Shown piece after piece: positions 1 to 10,430 of a DNA stretch of 64,000 nt. How positions within the stretch are numbered: position 1 is the stretch's first letter; every line of letters starts with the position of its first letter. The position numbers and the translations under genes are program-made. The stretch is from Notolepis coatsorum (taxonomy: Eukaryota; Chordata; Actinopteri; Aulopiformes; Paralepididae): positions 24,491,272-24,555,271 of the forward strand of contig OZ020585.1 in the NCBI GenBank assembly GCA_963971535.1, in the 5' to 3' direction. Under the pieces are notes generated by a model. It was not told where the DNA came from and ran no database searches. It saw only the letters and a program-made list of their open reading frames with translations.

Positions 1-380
1 TTGTTTCATCAACAAATGAGGCAGAACACACAGTGAATGTAACCGTTTTGTTTATTGCACTTTTATTGCACTTTCTTTGCTGAAAAATAAATGCTACGTT
101 GGCTAAATGGCTCACGTGAGGCATTTAAAGATTGTAGATTGTTGATTTTTTGCAGGAAGTGTATTGGCACATTCAACTTTTCTGATTGGTTGAAAATTGC
201 TTTCATGTTTGAACTACATCGCCACCTACTGCCACCTACTGCTTTGGCATTGTACTACATGTATATACATCACTGTGCTCAAGAGGCAAAAACAATGTCT
301 AACTTGCCTGCCATTACGTTGCGTTCTGAAAAGCGAAACTGACCCTGATAACGAAACGAAAACTGGTGTAACCAGTTTAC
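1..380. other. unassigned sequence at window edge
   Basis: No gene, terminal repeat or recognisable repeat family was seen. Short open frames here have no familiar motif and are not called. Confidence 0.4.
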
Positions 381-892
381 TAGTGTAACCGCAGCCTCAA
401 TTTAAACCTACCTACTGCTTTCACTGTCTACAACTGCCCTACACTGTAATCATAGTAATCATAATAATCATAACTACTTACCTCATACTATAGCCTACCC
501 ATATAACTCTGTATGATAGCATGTACAATAATGCTATATATATATATATATATACACCATACATATATGTAGATACTATATCTATATCTGTACATATCCC
601 TTACCTACTCTTACTATTTATGCTGCTTGCCAGCATGACTTACTACCACAGTGTATTTATACCTGTATCACTGTACATATTACACATAATATTACAACTC
701 TATACATATCTGATTAGCACTATTACTCAGTAGTACTTATTTACATATGTTATACTTTAATTACCTGTACATTGCATACTATTGCACTTTACTGTTACAT
801 TTGCACTCTGGTTGGATGCCAAACCTCTTTTCGTTGTACTGTACTTGTGCTGTACAAAGACAATACATTTGAATCCAATCTAATCTAATCTA
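381..892 (+). mobile_element. LINE 3' untranslated fragment with TAATC tail
   Basis: AT-rich sequence that runs into 'gtacaaagacaatacattt' and then a short (AATCT)n tail at about 873-892. This is the usual architecture of a fish CR1/Rex1-group LINE 3' end: a non-coding tail, no poly(A), and a short tandem motif at the extreme end. No coding part was seen, so the element would be heavily 5'-truncated. The left limit is a guess. A plain AT-rich intergenic stretch is the alternative. Confidence 0.35.
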
Positions 893-1554
893 CCTTTAGT
901 GCTCTCCTGGATTATTTTCCATCTCTCTTCATCTACATCTATTTACCGCGATGCTGTCGTCACTGACACATGCAAATTGGTCTCATCTTGATTATCTCTC
1001 TCGTTGTCGTCGCTCCCCCACTGCTCATTAAATTACTGTGTTCACACTCAGCAGGGAGGGATCCCAACCAGGACTCCGATCGACTGCGATTGTTTCTTCT
1101 TCTTACCCCTTAAGTGTCATCAATCTCACTTTGAGAGTGCAAAGGGGGCTGGGATGGGAGGGGGGTATAACAGTGTTGCAGCTGCCTATTGTCCAAATAC
1201 TTAAGACCCGTAGGTTGCTGTGAGGAACAATTCCCTCTCCCGGTGGACGTTAGGTTTATGATGAACCCTTTTGTGCATCAGCCATTCCTTATGGCCTAGG
1301 AGCTAGCATGTGTCAAATGAACCCTTGAGACGAAGACACCACAAGTATCACTTTAGTTGAATGAGATACGATCACCTGTACTGTAGAGACTCGACCTTTA
1401 CGGTCTTTAACTGTAACGAAACACGAAACTTTCTTGTTTAGATAATTAGGTTTGAAAAAACTTATCTGAAAACCTAAAACTGACTTGTGTGGTTCTTCTC
1501 CTCAAGGATTCAACTATAGATAAGATGTTTTAACTTTTATGACATCAGACGACA

Positions 1555-1560
<6 letters not shown>
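893..1560. other. unassigned sequence
   Basis: Mixed-composition sequence with no recognised gene or repeat. Open frames of about 60 codons at 1004-1223 overlap in two frames and show no domain. Confidence 0.4.
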
Positions 1561-1593
<33 letters not shown>

Positions 1594-1598
1594 TCTCT
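1561..1598. repeat. (CT)n microsatellite
   Basis: Near-perfect CT dinucleotide run with one CC interruption. Confidence 0.9.
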
Positions 1599-1631
1599 GT
1601 GCGGGTCACCAGGAGGTAGAGAGACAATAAC

Positions 1632-3180
1632 ATTTACATGTTTACATTTAGTAAGTTAGCTGATGCTTTTATCCTAAGCGACTTACAAGTTCTGTCAGGA
1701 AGGGTACAACTCTGGCAGTAAGGGTAAGTTATATTGTTCGTCAAACAGTGTCGAACTTGAGTGCTACACTCTTTGAGTGCATAGTAGTAAAGATATTAGC
1801 ATAGTACGTAGTTGTATAGGCATAGTAGATTACTTAGTAGCAAAGTCACATTCATTATCTCAATATAACAAAGATTGTTTTCTCGTGATAATGGATTAAT
1901 ATATTTAATCTCAATATAACAGAAGACTGTTAATAATTATTATTAACCATGTGCATAACTCGGAGATGATTGTGAGCTGGTTCATGTGATCACGCCGTCC
2001 TGATTTCAGCCTTCAAGAGCTGCCACTGGCTGTCTGTTGCTGTACTGAACAATTTACTGAAATACATTTATTTATTTTCGAGATAATGAAATAATAAGTC
2101 GTTATCAAGAGAAAACGGCAATACAATAATAAATAAAGATGTGGCCGTTCTCGGCTTCCGTAGATATTGATTGAGGAAGTGTGTTTTTAGTTGACGCCCA
2201 AAAATTTTGCGGATTTCAGCTGTTCTGACTGTGGTGGGAAGTTCCTTCCGCCATTGTGGAGCAAGGACCAAGAATAGCGTGCTTTGCTTTGATGACCCCC
2301 CTGGAGCTCGGATAGGAATGGGTCTGATAGAGCCATATGGAATCCGCAATCACGGAATCGCGGACGGAATCGCGGAATTGAGCAATAAAAATGGAATCAA
2401 CTATAAAAACAATTTTTTTTTTTTTTAACTTTTTTTGTTGTTGTTGTGGGACTTGTACAGCACTTTGTTCATTGTCAGTGCTGTAAAGTTTAAACCTTTT
2501 TAAATCTTAGGCAAACAAAACACTTTGCTTTCATGAAATATTGTAAGCCGTCATTTGAGGCTTTATAAAAGCAGCACAATGAACACAAATCTGTCAGTGC
2601 CGAGTCCGACCTCATCTTAAATAACAAACAGCATTGCTTGTTGTAGTTAACAAAGAGAGGCAGAGTTGATTTTGCAAAAAATATATACTTTTTTTTTTTT
2701 ATCGAATTTTATTTTCATATTCGAATCCCATGCCCATCGAACGAAGCTTCGAAGCTTCGAAGTATTTAAGACAGCCCTATTAAATGGACTGTTATATCTT
2801 ATTCAATTGTGGACATTTATTCATTCCCACTTATTAGACACTATTTCTGATGGTAAAATGAGCGTACAAAGCAAAATACATAATTCTGAAATATTCAAAC
2901 GGAAAAAACGGATTTTGGAAAAAAATTTAATGGAATTTGGAAAAAAATTTAACGGATTTCATATGGCTCTAGGGTCTGAGGCTGCCAGAAGATGCAGAGT
3001 GTAGGGATCTTGAGGGTGTGTAGTTAAGAGACCATTGACTGGAGGTAGGAGAGAGCCATTCCCCTCACTCCACGGTATGCCAGGTCAAGACCCTAGAAAC
3101 GCATTTGTGTGGTAATGGGAAGCCAGTACATTCCACCGATTAGTGTACAGTTAAAGGGACTCAGGTAAATATCTAATAGC
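1632..3180. repeat. widespread teleost interspersed repeat, split by a hAT element
   Basis: The left part contains TTAGCTGATGCTTTTATCC followed by AAGCGACTTACAAG, a block found in very many fish genomes. The right part (about 2205-2320 and 2980-3180) reads 'ctgttctgactgtggtgg', 'gttccttccgcc' and 'ccaggtcaagaccctagaa', phrases I recognise from another common teleost interspersed repeat. The block is interrupted at 2328-2971 by a hAT element. The superfamily of the host repeat is not clear to me, and the outer limits are approximate. Reverse-strand relatives of the left block occur at about 30401-30470 and 46390-46455. Confidence 0.5.
2328..2971. mobile_element. non-autonomous hAT element (644 bp) with 8-bp target duplication
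   Basis: Terminal inverted repeats TAGAGCCATATGRAATCCG (2328-2346, and reversed at the right end) are flanked by an exact 8-bp direct repeat GGGTCTGA at 2320-2327 and 2972-2979. An 8-bp target duplication plus short terminal repeats starting TAG is the hAT signature. The interior is AT-rich and non-coding, with a small palindrome of AAGCTTCG units at about 2742-2762. It sits inside the teleost repeat at 1632-3180, so it is the younger of the two. Confidence 0.85.
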
Positions 3181-3339
3181 ATTAAAGGGGCACTTCAACA
3201 AAAATCAATGCTGATTTATTTTGCACATCCAAAAACACTAATCAGTTTTGCACACATTAATTTAGTTTGACAGTTGTTGAGAGTAAATTAGTTTGAATAT
3301 GGCCACCAGTGATGTCATCGGGGACATTGAATGCTTGTG

Positions 3340-3733
3340 TTGTCACTCTCGCAATTTTTTAATCTTTGGGGACATGTCCCTGTTTAATGGAGAGGTTTAT
3401 TATTTGGGTGATGATTGGGGTGATGGTGGCTGCTGAGTCTTTGAGGAATTTGGAGGGGATATTGTCATGGCCAGTGGCCTTGTTAGGTTGGAGGGCGCTC
3501 AGTTTTTTTAACACCTCATCAGTTGTTACCATTACCAGTTTAAAATCGTCTTTGCGAACACCTAGGTTTTTGTAGAAGGCTAGGATGTGTTTTACACCAA
3601 ACTGCCCAGAGTGGGAGGGTAGTTTGTTAACCAGTGTTGTGGCTATGTCCGTAAAGAAGATGTTTAAGTAATTGGCCACATCCAACTTGTCTGTGATGAG
3701 AGTGTTAGGCCGTATGATGGGACTGATGGCCAA
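3340..3733 (-). pseudogene. LINE fragment, start of reverse transcriptase domain
   Basis: The reverse strand encodes about 125 residues typical of the entry to a CR1/L2-type reverse transcriptase: a segment with FFTDIA, then LQPNKATGHDNIP, then 'PIITQIINLSIKQG'. The frame meets a stop after HVPKD where the family normally has W, and the following KIARV is still readable, so this is a point lesion in a dead copy. The piece ends next to the left inverted repeat of the enclosing element. Upstream coding sequence of the same LINE type lies at 4801-5450. Confidence 0.75.
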
Positions 3734-3737
3734 CTTC

Positions 3738-4244
3738 TACCACTGCGCAGTAGAGAGTGTACTCACGTACGGGCTACTGGTGTGGTTTTCTAGCTGCACC
3801 AGGGCAGAGAAGGAGGCCCTCCACAGAGTGGTCAAGGCTGCGAGGAGGATCACTGGAGCTAGCCTCCCAGATATCTCCACGGTCTTTACCTCCCGCTGCC
3901 TACGGCGTATAAATAACATCTTACAAGACCAGTACCACCCAGCACACCATCTCTTTCAACTGCTGCCCTCTGGTCGAAGGTATAGATCCATCCAGTCCGG
4001 AACCAGCAGACTGACCAACAGCCTCTATCCACGGGCTGTCAGGCTGCTCAACGACCAACATCAACTTGCTCCCCCCGCATCCCCCCCCCCCCCCCCCCCC
4101 CCCCAACCCCCAGTGACATAACTCCCACTTCCATATTACAACAATAACTGTGAACCGGACTTGCATTGCTGCACTATACACTATTTCATCCTTTACAAGT
4201 CAACGTTTCGTTGTAACAACAATGACAAATAAAGATCTATCTAT
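3738..4244 (+). mobile_element. 5'-truncated Rex1/CR1-group LINE, C-terminus and 3' end
   Basis: Forward coding sequence for the extreme C-terminus of a fish LINE protein: a segment with YHCAVESVLTYGLLVWF, then HPAHHLFQLLPSGRRYRS, then LYPRAVRLLN, the usual end of these proteins. After a C-rich run (about 4078-4104) comes a short 3' untranslated tail ending in 'gacaaataaagatctatct'. It lies in the opposite orientation inside the reverse-strand LINE pieces at 3340-3733 and 4801-5450, consistent with later insertion. Confidence 0.75.
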
Positions 4245-4800
4245 GGTGAAGGCTGAGAAGTGGCTAGAAAACGATTCTCGTTCCCACCTCTGTGAATTAC
4301 ACAATTTTCACTCTGGGTGAAAGATATATTGGTGTAGATTTAGGAACAAAAAGTTCTCCATTGACAAAATAGCCCATTTTGCGCAATCATAATTTTAAAG
4401 TCGGGACTAGATCTTTCCTCGCGAACGGATATTTTGTCACAGCAGAGTTTAATTTGACGCAATTGGTGCGAGTTCGGTCACGTATCTCCCCACAACAATC
4501 TCCTCGCAACAAAGAGAGCTGCTATTGGTCGATCCGGTGTCAACAAAATAAATGACATCCACACTTTAACGTCACAGACTAAAATTTACAGAAAATACCT
4601 TCTAAAGTTCGCAAAAAGGTTTCTAAACAATGTTATATGCATCTCACGTCCGTTCAGAAAGAACGTGTGCAAGATTTTACACAGACACGGTGGGATAGAT
4701 ATAGAAACTGCGTCGAATGGTGGCTTAACCTACCAGGCCAGAATCATACCATTGTGGAGACATACAACCATTGTTTAGAGATCGATTTGTGTCATAAATG

Positions 4801-5450
4801 TCATCTGGTTTTCAGTTTCTTACTGCAGCCTAGTTGGTTGTTGAGTAATTTCCAAAGCTCACAGGATTTGTTTTTGTTTTCCTCAGTTTTATCATTGACA
4901 ACGTTTTTTTGTGCATATTTGATCATTGTATTTACATCGTTTCTTAGTCTATTTCGTCTGAGTCTAACCACGTGGGCTTGTAGATCACTGTTGAAGCTTT
5001 TGGCAAGCTTTGACTGACCTTTATGAAGTTCAGAGCATTTCTTGTTTCTGGTTTTCATAGCGGTCAGTATGTCCGAATGCATCCATGGCTCAGCGCAATT
5101 TTGAACCCTGGTGGTTCTCAGGGGAGCCATGTGGTTAAGTATTGCTGAGAATTTGGTTTTGAAGCCATGCCATGTTTCTTCAACTAGTGTCTTCCTGAGC
5201 TCATCCGACCAGTCCAGGATCTCCAGTTCTTGGTTAAATGCCTCACTAGAGTAGGTTTTAAGGTCCCTAGATGTGACTGGTTTGTGACAGCCGGCCTTTT
5301 GTTTTAGTTTTTTGCGGGTACGGAATATCATAAAATGGTCGTTTATCCCCTATATTATACTAATATATTATACTATACTATAACCCCTTTATTGGAGATC
5401 TTGGATGTGTCCGAGGTTAGAATGAGATCAATGGTAGTTTGAGTTGAATC
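4801..5450 (-). pseudogene. LINE fragment, endonuclease end and linker
   Basis: The reverse strand encodes the end of an AP-endonuclease domain (TTIDLILTSDTSKISNKGV), an AT-rich interruption at about 5341-5385, then the linker before the reverse transcriptase (residues such as PWMHSDILTAMKTRNKKCSE and SCELWKLLNNQLG). The linker is homologous to that of the LINE at 13310-14112, so both belong to one jockey-superfamily (CR1/L2-like) type. It is broken, lacks both ends, and lies inside the inverted-repeat element at 3186-5646. Copy B carries the same piece at 17510-18159. Confidence 0.7.
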
Positions 5451-5945
5451 ACAGACTCAAACTACCTCAGTTATCATTTAACTGAGCTGTAATTAACACA
5501 ACACAAGCCAATGTCCCTGATGACATCACTGGTGGCCATATTCAAACTCATTTACTCTCAATATGAATGTGTGCAAAACAGTTTTGGAAGTGTCTGAGAT
5601 TGTGTGCCCCCCCAAAAAAAGCATTGTTTTTCTGCAAAGTGCCCCTTTGAAAAGCAATCATCGCTATTACTATGGCAACATTATTTCCATTGAACCTGCA
5701 AACACAATAGCTTCCGGCACAGCGGTATCTTTTAACGAAGGCGCACATTCTGCCTACTGTGGCAGGACCCACCGCTCACATAAAACACCTTGCTACGGTT
5801 GTTTAGTTTCATTCACGCTCCAAAATAAGCAACATCCAGAGGATTACCATAAAAAAAAATTGGATTTATTTTTCACCCTCTCATGGGATGTTTTGCCTCA
5901 GAGTCATTTGATGTTCGCTAGCAGCTGTGCAATCGTGGCTGCTCA

Positions 5946-6152
<207 letters not shown>

Positions 6153-6693
6153 GCCCCATGCTGAGTGTAAAATGTTTTTAATGTCCTGTGAGGATATCTG
6201 GGAGAGAGCTTATAAAAAGGTCCATTAACTGCCTTATCAATTTCATTGGGGTCAAATTAATTTCTAGCCCCAGTCGGTATAAAGCAAAGCAAACACACTG
6301 TACTCTAAAGACGTAACATGTGCTGAATATACATAATGTAGATAGTCGATGGAAGCGCTTGATTTCTGTGGCCAATGAAGTGAACATCTCCTCTGAATCT
6401 TATCGACACACACACGCATGTACGATGTCATTCAGATACGCGAAACGTTGGGACTTTGGACGCACCGCGTCGATTACCGTGCAACTATCCATCGCCATCA
6501 CCGTTTTGAGCAGAATAGGAGGGAATAATAACGACACAATTGCCAACTCAAGTGTGTGGGAGTTGACTCGTTCTTTTGGATTTGGACCTTCAGGGGAACT
6601 GAGTCTCTGCACCTCGGAGGAGACAACGTGAGTGATGTGCTTCTTCTGTTCACTATTTCTATCTCGCCCATTTTTTTCTACTTCAGCTTGGAA

Positions 6694-6790
6694 AAGTCAA
6701 GTCAAGTGTTCTTTTATTGATGCCCTTCGGGAAATTCAGGCATCATAGCAGCATGGGGGACGGGAGGTACAAGCAGGGAAAAAAGATAAT
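6694..6790 (-). mobile_element. LINE 3' end, reverse orientation
   Basis: Begins with an AAGTCAAGTCAAG tail motif, then 'ttttattgatgcccttcgg' and 'catcatagcagcatgggg'. On the reverse strand this reads as a LINE 3' end with a CTTGACTTGACTT tail. Related ends occur at 16009-16085 (forward), 28767-29000 and 41574-41670 (reverse). The upstream limit is not defined. Confidence 0.6.
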
Positions 6791-6900
6791 AATATAACTG
6801 TAAATAATACATAATACAATTGTATCTTATATTATTATGATTATGATTATGATTATATAATATTATAATATGTTATATATATATATTAGGGCTGACCCCT

Positions 6901-8664
6901 CATGGCCGTAGCCAGCTATGAGGTCACCGAGGTCCGGACCTCGGTAACTATTTGTAACTATTAAAAAAAAATATATATATATAATTTTTTTTTTTTATAA
7001 TTTTTTTATTTTTTTTTGGTCAACGACCGGCTCACTACTAGGCTGAGACATCGGCCCATTGGTACTGACTGACACTGGGCTGGCCCAATCACATCTCTTA
7101 CTAAGCACCCCCCCCGCCAGTCGTGCAGGTATATGACTGAGAGGGGGGCTGGTACATGACTGAGATGGGGCTGGTACATGACTGAGAGGGGGCTGTGGTA
7201 CATGACTGAGAGGGGGCTGTGGTACATGACTGAGAGGGGGCTGGTACATGACTGAGAGGGGCTGGTACATGACTGAGAGGGGCTGGTACATGACTGAGAG
7301 GGGGCTGTGGTACATGACTGAGAGGGGGCTGTGGTATATGACTGAGAGGGGGCTGTGGTACATGACTGAGAGGGGGCTGGCTGGTACATGACTGAGAGGG
7401 GGCTGGTACATGACTGAGAGAGGGCTGGTACATGACTGAGAGGGGGCTGGTATACATGACTGAGAGGGGGGCTGGTATACATGACTGAGAGGGGGCTGTG
7501 GTATGACTGAGATGGGGCTATGGTACATGACTGAGATGGGGCTGTGGTACATGACTGAGAGGAGGCTGGTACATGACTGAGATGGGGCTGGTACATGACT
7601 GAGAGGGGGCTGGTACATGACTGAGAGGGGGCTGGTACATGACTGAGAGGGGGCTGGTACATGACTGAGAGGGGGCTGGTACATGACTCAGATGGGGCTG
7701 TGGTACATGACTGAGAGGGGGCTGGTAGATGACAGAGGGGGCTGGTATACATGACTGAGAGAGGGCTGGTACATGACTGAGAGGGGCTGGCTGGTACATG
7801 ACTGAGAGGGGCTGGTACATGACTGAGAGGGGGCTGGTACCATGTATTGGGCATCATTGTAGGTCAAACCATTAAAAAGTTAATTTCCACGGCAGCCATT
7901 TTGGATTTTGGTCTCTCACAAATTTCCCCCGCCTTTTTTAAAAATCCATTGAGAAACGAAGTGCCACAGATGACCCAACTACTAGGTCCATATCGTATCA
8001 TCATAATATTATTTTTTAAATCATTAGGATAAGGGTTCCCTTGATAAAGATGCCATATAAGATGAATATAAAACAAGAAGGTGATCTATTAACTGTGTAA
8101 ACCTTATGCAATATTCATCATTGATATTTGAATACTTGAAATCTGTATGAACTGAGTAGTTAGTATCAAATGAAATGCTCCATGCATTCATTGAATAAAC
8201 AACTATTTTCTCATTACCAGTATGGTATTGTTTAAATTGTACAGCTTTTTGCACATCTTTGTCAGGGGATTCCAACAATTCTGGACCTGAATGTACCAGT
8301 TAATTGTAATCATCTCTCTCCTTATGTCTAGTCAAGCCAGGTTGTGGATGAGAGAGACAGGGATGAACAGGCTATAGACTACGTTGCCCATCCTGAGCCT
8401 GCTATGATGCAGGTGTTTTTACATCACCACCCAAAACAAGATTCAGCCAAGAGCGAGTGAGTACACTGGTCCACTTGTCCATGGCACTTACTACCCAGCT
8501 TTGTAATGGGTTGGGGGGGGGGGAATAGTACAGTAGGTACGCATATTTAAGGGGACCGTAAGGATGGTGTACTGGTGGGTGGTGTTCAACCGATTATAGT
8601 GGGCCGGTCTGGGCCAAAAAAATAAATGGACCTCCCTAATTTCTAAACCCTGGCTACGGCCCTG
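6901..8664. mobile_element. inner hAT element carrying a minisatellite (copy A)
   Basis: Inserted in the outer hAT with an exact 8-bp target duplication TGACCCCT (6893-6900 and 8665-8672). Ends are CATGGCCGTAGCCAG at left and CTGGCTACGGCCCTG at right, one mismatch apart after reverse complementation; CAGGGCC-type ends fit the hAT superfamily. The 1764-bp interior holds a 22-bp minisatellite at 7127-7839 and about 0.8 kb of AT-rich sequence with no transposase. Frames of up to 283 codons on the reverse strand are products of the minisatellite. Confidence 0.85.
7127..7839. repeat. 22-bp minisatellite, copy A
   Basis: About 31 units of the type GGCTGGTACATGACTGAGAG plus two to four G, ranging from 21 to 25 bp, with a GTGGTAC variant adding three bases. 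G-rich on the forward strand. Copy B has the same array 22-23 bp longer, with units added and lost at different internal places. Variable unit length and no conserved single frame argue against coding. Confidence 0.95.
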
Positions 8665-9081
8665 TGACCCCTATTAGTCGAATAGTCGACTAATCGATCG
8701 AAAGGAGCCGTAGTCGACTGCCAACCTCTTTTTTGTTTAAACATTTGTTTTTATCATTCTTTCCAAGAGAAAAGAGGCCTAGAAGCGTGGCTAACGCTAA
8801 TGGCACGCATGCCAGAGGCTAACTGCCTAAGAAAACAGGCACAGAGGCACTGAAAGAGGATTTCACCCATCTAATGAACTCACTAGACTAGACAAATATC
8901 CAGATGTATCCATCAGTGGACAAGAAGCCTTCTGTTGACTCCTTCAGACATTAAGCACCCCCACAGCCCAAATGGAACAAAACATTTTTTATTTTATTTT
9001 TTCATAGTCGACTATCGGCTCATTTCTGCCAATCAAAGTCGACTATCCAAATCCTTAGTCGGGGACAGCCCTAATATATAT

Positions 9082-9941
9082 ACATGTAATACTACAACTC
9101 AGGAAAGCAGTTTGAAGTATTTCTCTCCAGTTCAAGTCCCGTTCCAGCAGGTCCCATTCCAGCAGGTCCCATTCCAGCACTCCCATCCCGTTCGATTGGA
9201 ACTCCGTCCATAAATCTCTTGCCACGGAAATAAACGAACCAGTGTAATAGTTATATGTTAATTATACAAACTGCCCAGCAAGGGGCATAATTTATATTTA
9301 TATCCGGCTTTGTCAGCCGATGCTTTTATCAAGATGTATTGCTACAACACACTGCCACTTACCACATGGCCGCCCGTAAACACATATGGCCACCCTGGTT
9401 TTAGGCGTAATAACCCCCAGGGCTCGCTCCCTTTCCTATTCCATTGTGTTTGACATTTCCAGAAAAATTTATCTTCTTCTCATTACGTATTGTGTCTACA
9501 GTACGTCTTGTTCAATCACACAAGACACCCACTATCTATCATTCTGAACGGGTGCAATTTAGACTGTTGCCGTGGCGATACATGTTTTCTTGCGCACGTT
9601 TTTCCTATGTTGACTGAAAGACGCTGGCCTCTAAAACAAATTAATCAGGAATGATGGTACAAGGGACAGTGAGAGAATCCTGGCGGATTATTCTGGGACA
9701 ATAGGGTCACATTTTCCAGATTGGGAAGAAACGAAAACCCTCCACAGAATGAATCTCGCTTGGGTATGAAAACAGCACTCGTTCTTGAGTAGAGGTTTGA
9801 TTCTCGGCACGGCCAAGCATGTGGTTTGGGTCTGGGTCAGCTGGGAATTTCACTCCATTTTCTCAGGCCAGTCCGGGCCAGTCTTGTGGTCATATACAAT
9901 GTCATAAGCATATGGAAATGTTGAAACTTAGAATGATATTG
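9082..9941. other. unassigned, with a short triple repeat
   Basis: The only structure seen is three imperfect copies of TTCCAGCAGGTCCCA around 9140-9180. The rest shows no recognised gene or transposon end. It may be host single-copy sequence, and is nearly identical in copy B. Confidence 0.4.
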
Positions 9942-9963
9942 CCCCCCCCCCCCCCCCCCCCCC
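9942..9963. repeat. poly(C) run, copy A
   Basis: About 22 C residues followed by a C-rich stretch. Copy B has about 17 C at 22822-22838, an allele-like length difference. Confidence 0.9.
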
Positions 9964-9974
9964 ACCCCACCCCC

Positions 9975-10430
9975 CGCAACTCCCATTACTATCCGAGGGG
10001 ATGAGGTGGAAATGGTGGAGACATACAAGTTCCTAGGAGTACACCTGAAAAACAAATTAGACTGACACTCCACTAACCACCATGCCAGCGGCCATCAGGC
10101 TCCTCAACCTTGGGCATGGACTGCTGCCTGCAGCTGGATAACTAACGGCTACAGGATTCAAGGACCATTAGGAATGTTTAACCACTAAGTGTGTCTGACT
10201 GTTAACCACCAAAACCTGCATGGACTACAATGTATGACGTATCTCATGCCAGTTAGGGTACCTTATGTATACTGCACATTGTGTATACTGTTTCCTTTTA
10301 CTCCCACTCATAGTATACAGTCAGATTCAAATTATTTATTGCCTATATTTATTGTAACGTATAATATAACCGATAGGGCATACAGACCCTCATCTGCACC
10401 CTGAATTTAATTAAGTAAATTATATTGTTG
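9975..10430 (+). mobile_element. Rex1-like LINE fragment, copy A
   Basis: Forward sequence encodes GDEVEMVETYKFLGVHLKNKLD, split here as EMVETYKFLGVHLKNKLD, the segment after the catalytic site in Rex1-group reverse transcriptases, then a stop. About 30 bases later it resumes with a C-terminal AIRLLN-like piece ('ccatcaggctcctcaacc') and an AT-rich 3' untranslated stretch. Most of the protein is deleted, so this is a dead internal-deletion copy. The 3' limit is approximate. The same fragment lies at 22853-23305. Confidence 0.6.

Larger units (their letters stand above)
3186..5646. mobile_element. TTAA-target DNA transposon (Kolobok/T2-like) enclosing LINE pieces
   Basis: Inverted repeats of roughly 140-150 bp lie at about 3186-3335 and 5505-5646. 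They share AGGGGCACTT at the outer ends, 'ttttgcacacatt', and 'aatatggccaccagtgatg'. The left end abuts TTAA (3182-3185); the right end abuts TTGA, a one-base variant. TTAAAGGG-type ends match the T2/Kolobok group as I know it, so the superfamily call is an inference. The interior is mostly reverse-strand LINE coding sequence plus a forward LINE 3' fragment, with no transposase seen. The right half recurs in segment copy B (right repeat at about 18214-18355). Confidence 0.6.
6887..9073. mobile_element. outer hAT element, interrupted by a second hAT (copy A)
   Basis: Ends are TAGGGCTGACCCC at left and GGGGACAGCCCTA at right, with TA-rich flanks giving ATATATAT at 6879-6886 and 9074-9081, an apparent 8-bp target duplication. 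Beyond the inner insertion the sequence carries repeated GTCGACTA-type motifs ('gaatagtcgactaatcgat'), typical of subterminal repeats in fish hAT elements. About 0.4 kb of its own sequence remains, with no transposase. The inner element occupies 6901-8664. Because the flanks are low-complexity TA, the target duplication is weaker evidence than the matching ends. Confidence 0.75.

Noticed and set aside
6320-6631. 103-codon frame ending near an ACGTGAGT splice-donor-like site (also at 19176-19487)
   Set aside because: No recognised domain, no matching acceptor or further exon. A single donor-like site is expected by chance.
7127-7839. CRISPR-like array (regular short repeats)
   Set aside because: Units are contiguous with no unique spacers, in clearly eukaryotic DNA.
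6995-7857. Reverse-strand proline/serine-rich 'protein' of up to 283 residues
   Set aside because: Translation of the 22-bp minisatellite in several overlapping frames. Unit length varies from 21 to 25 bp, so no frame is kept.
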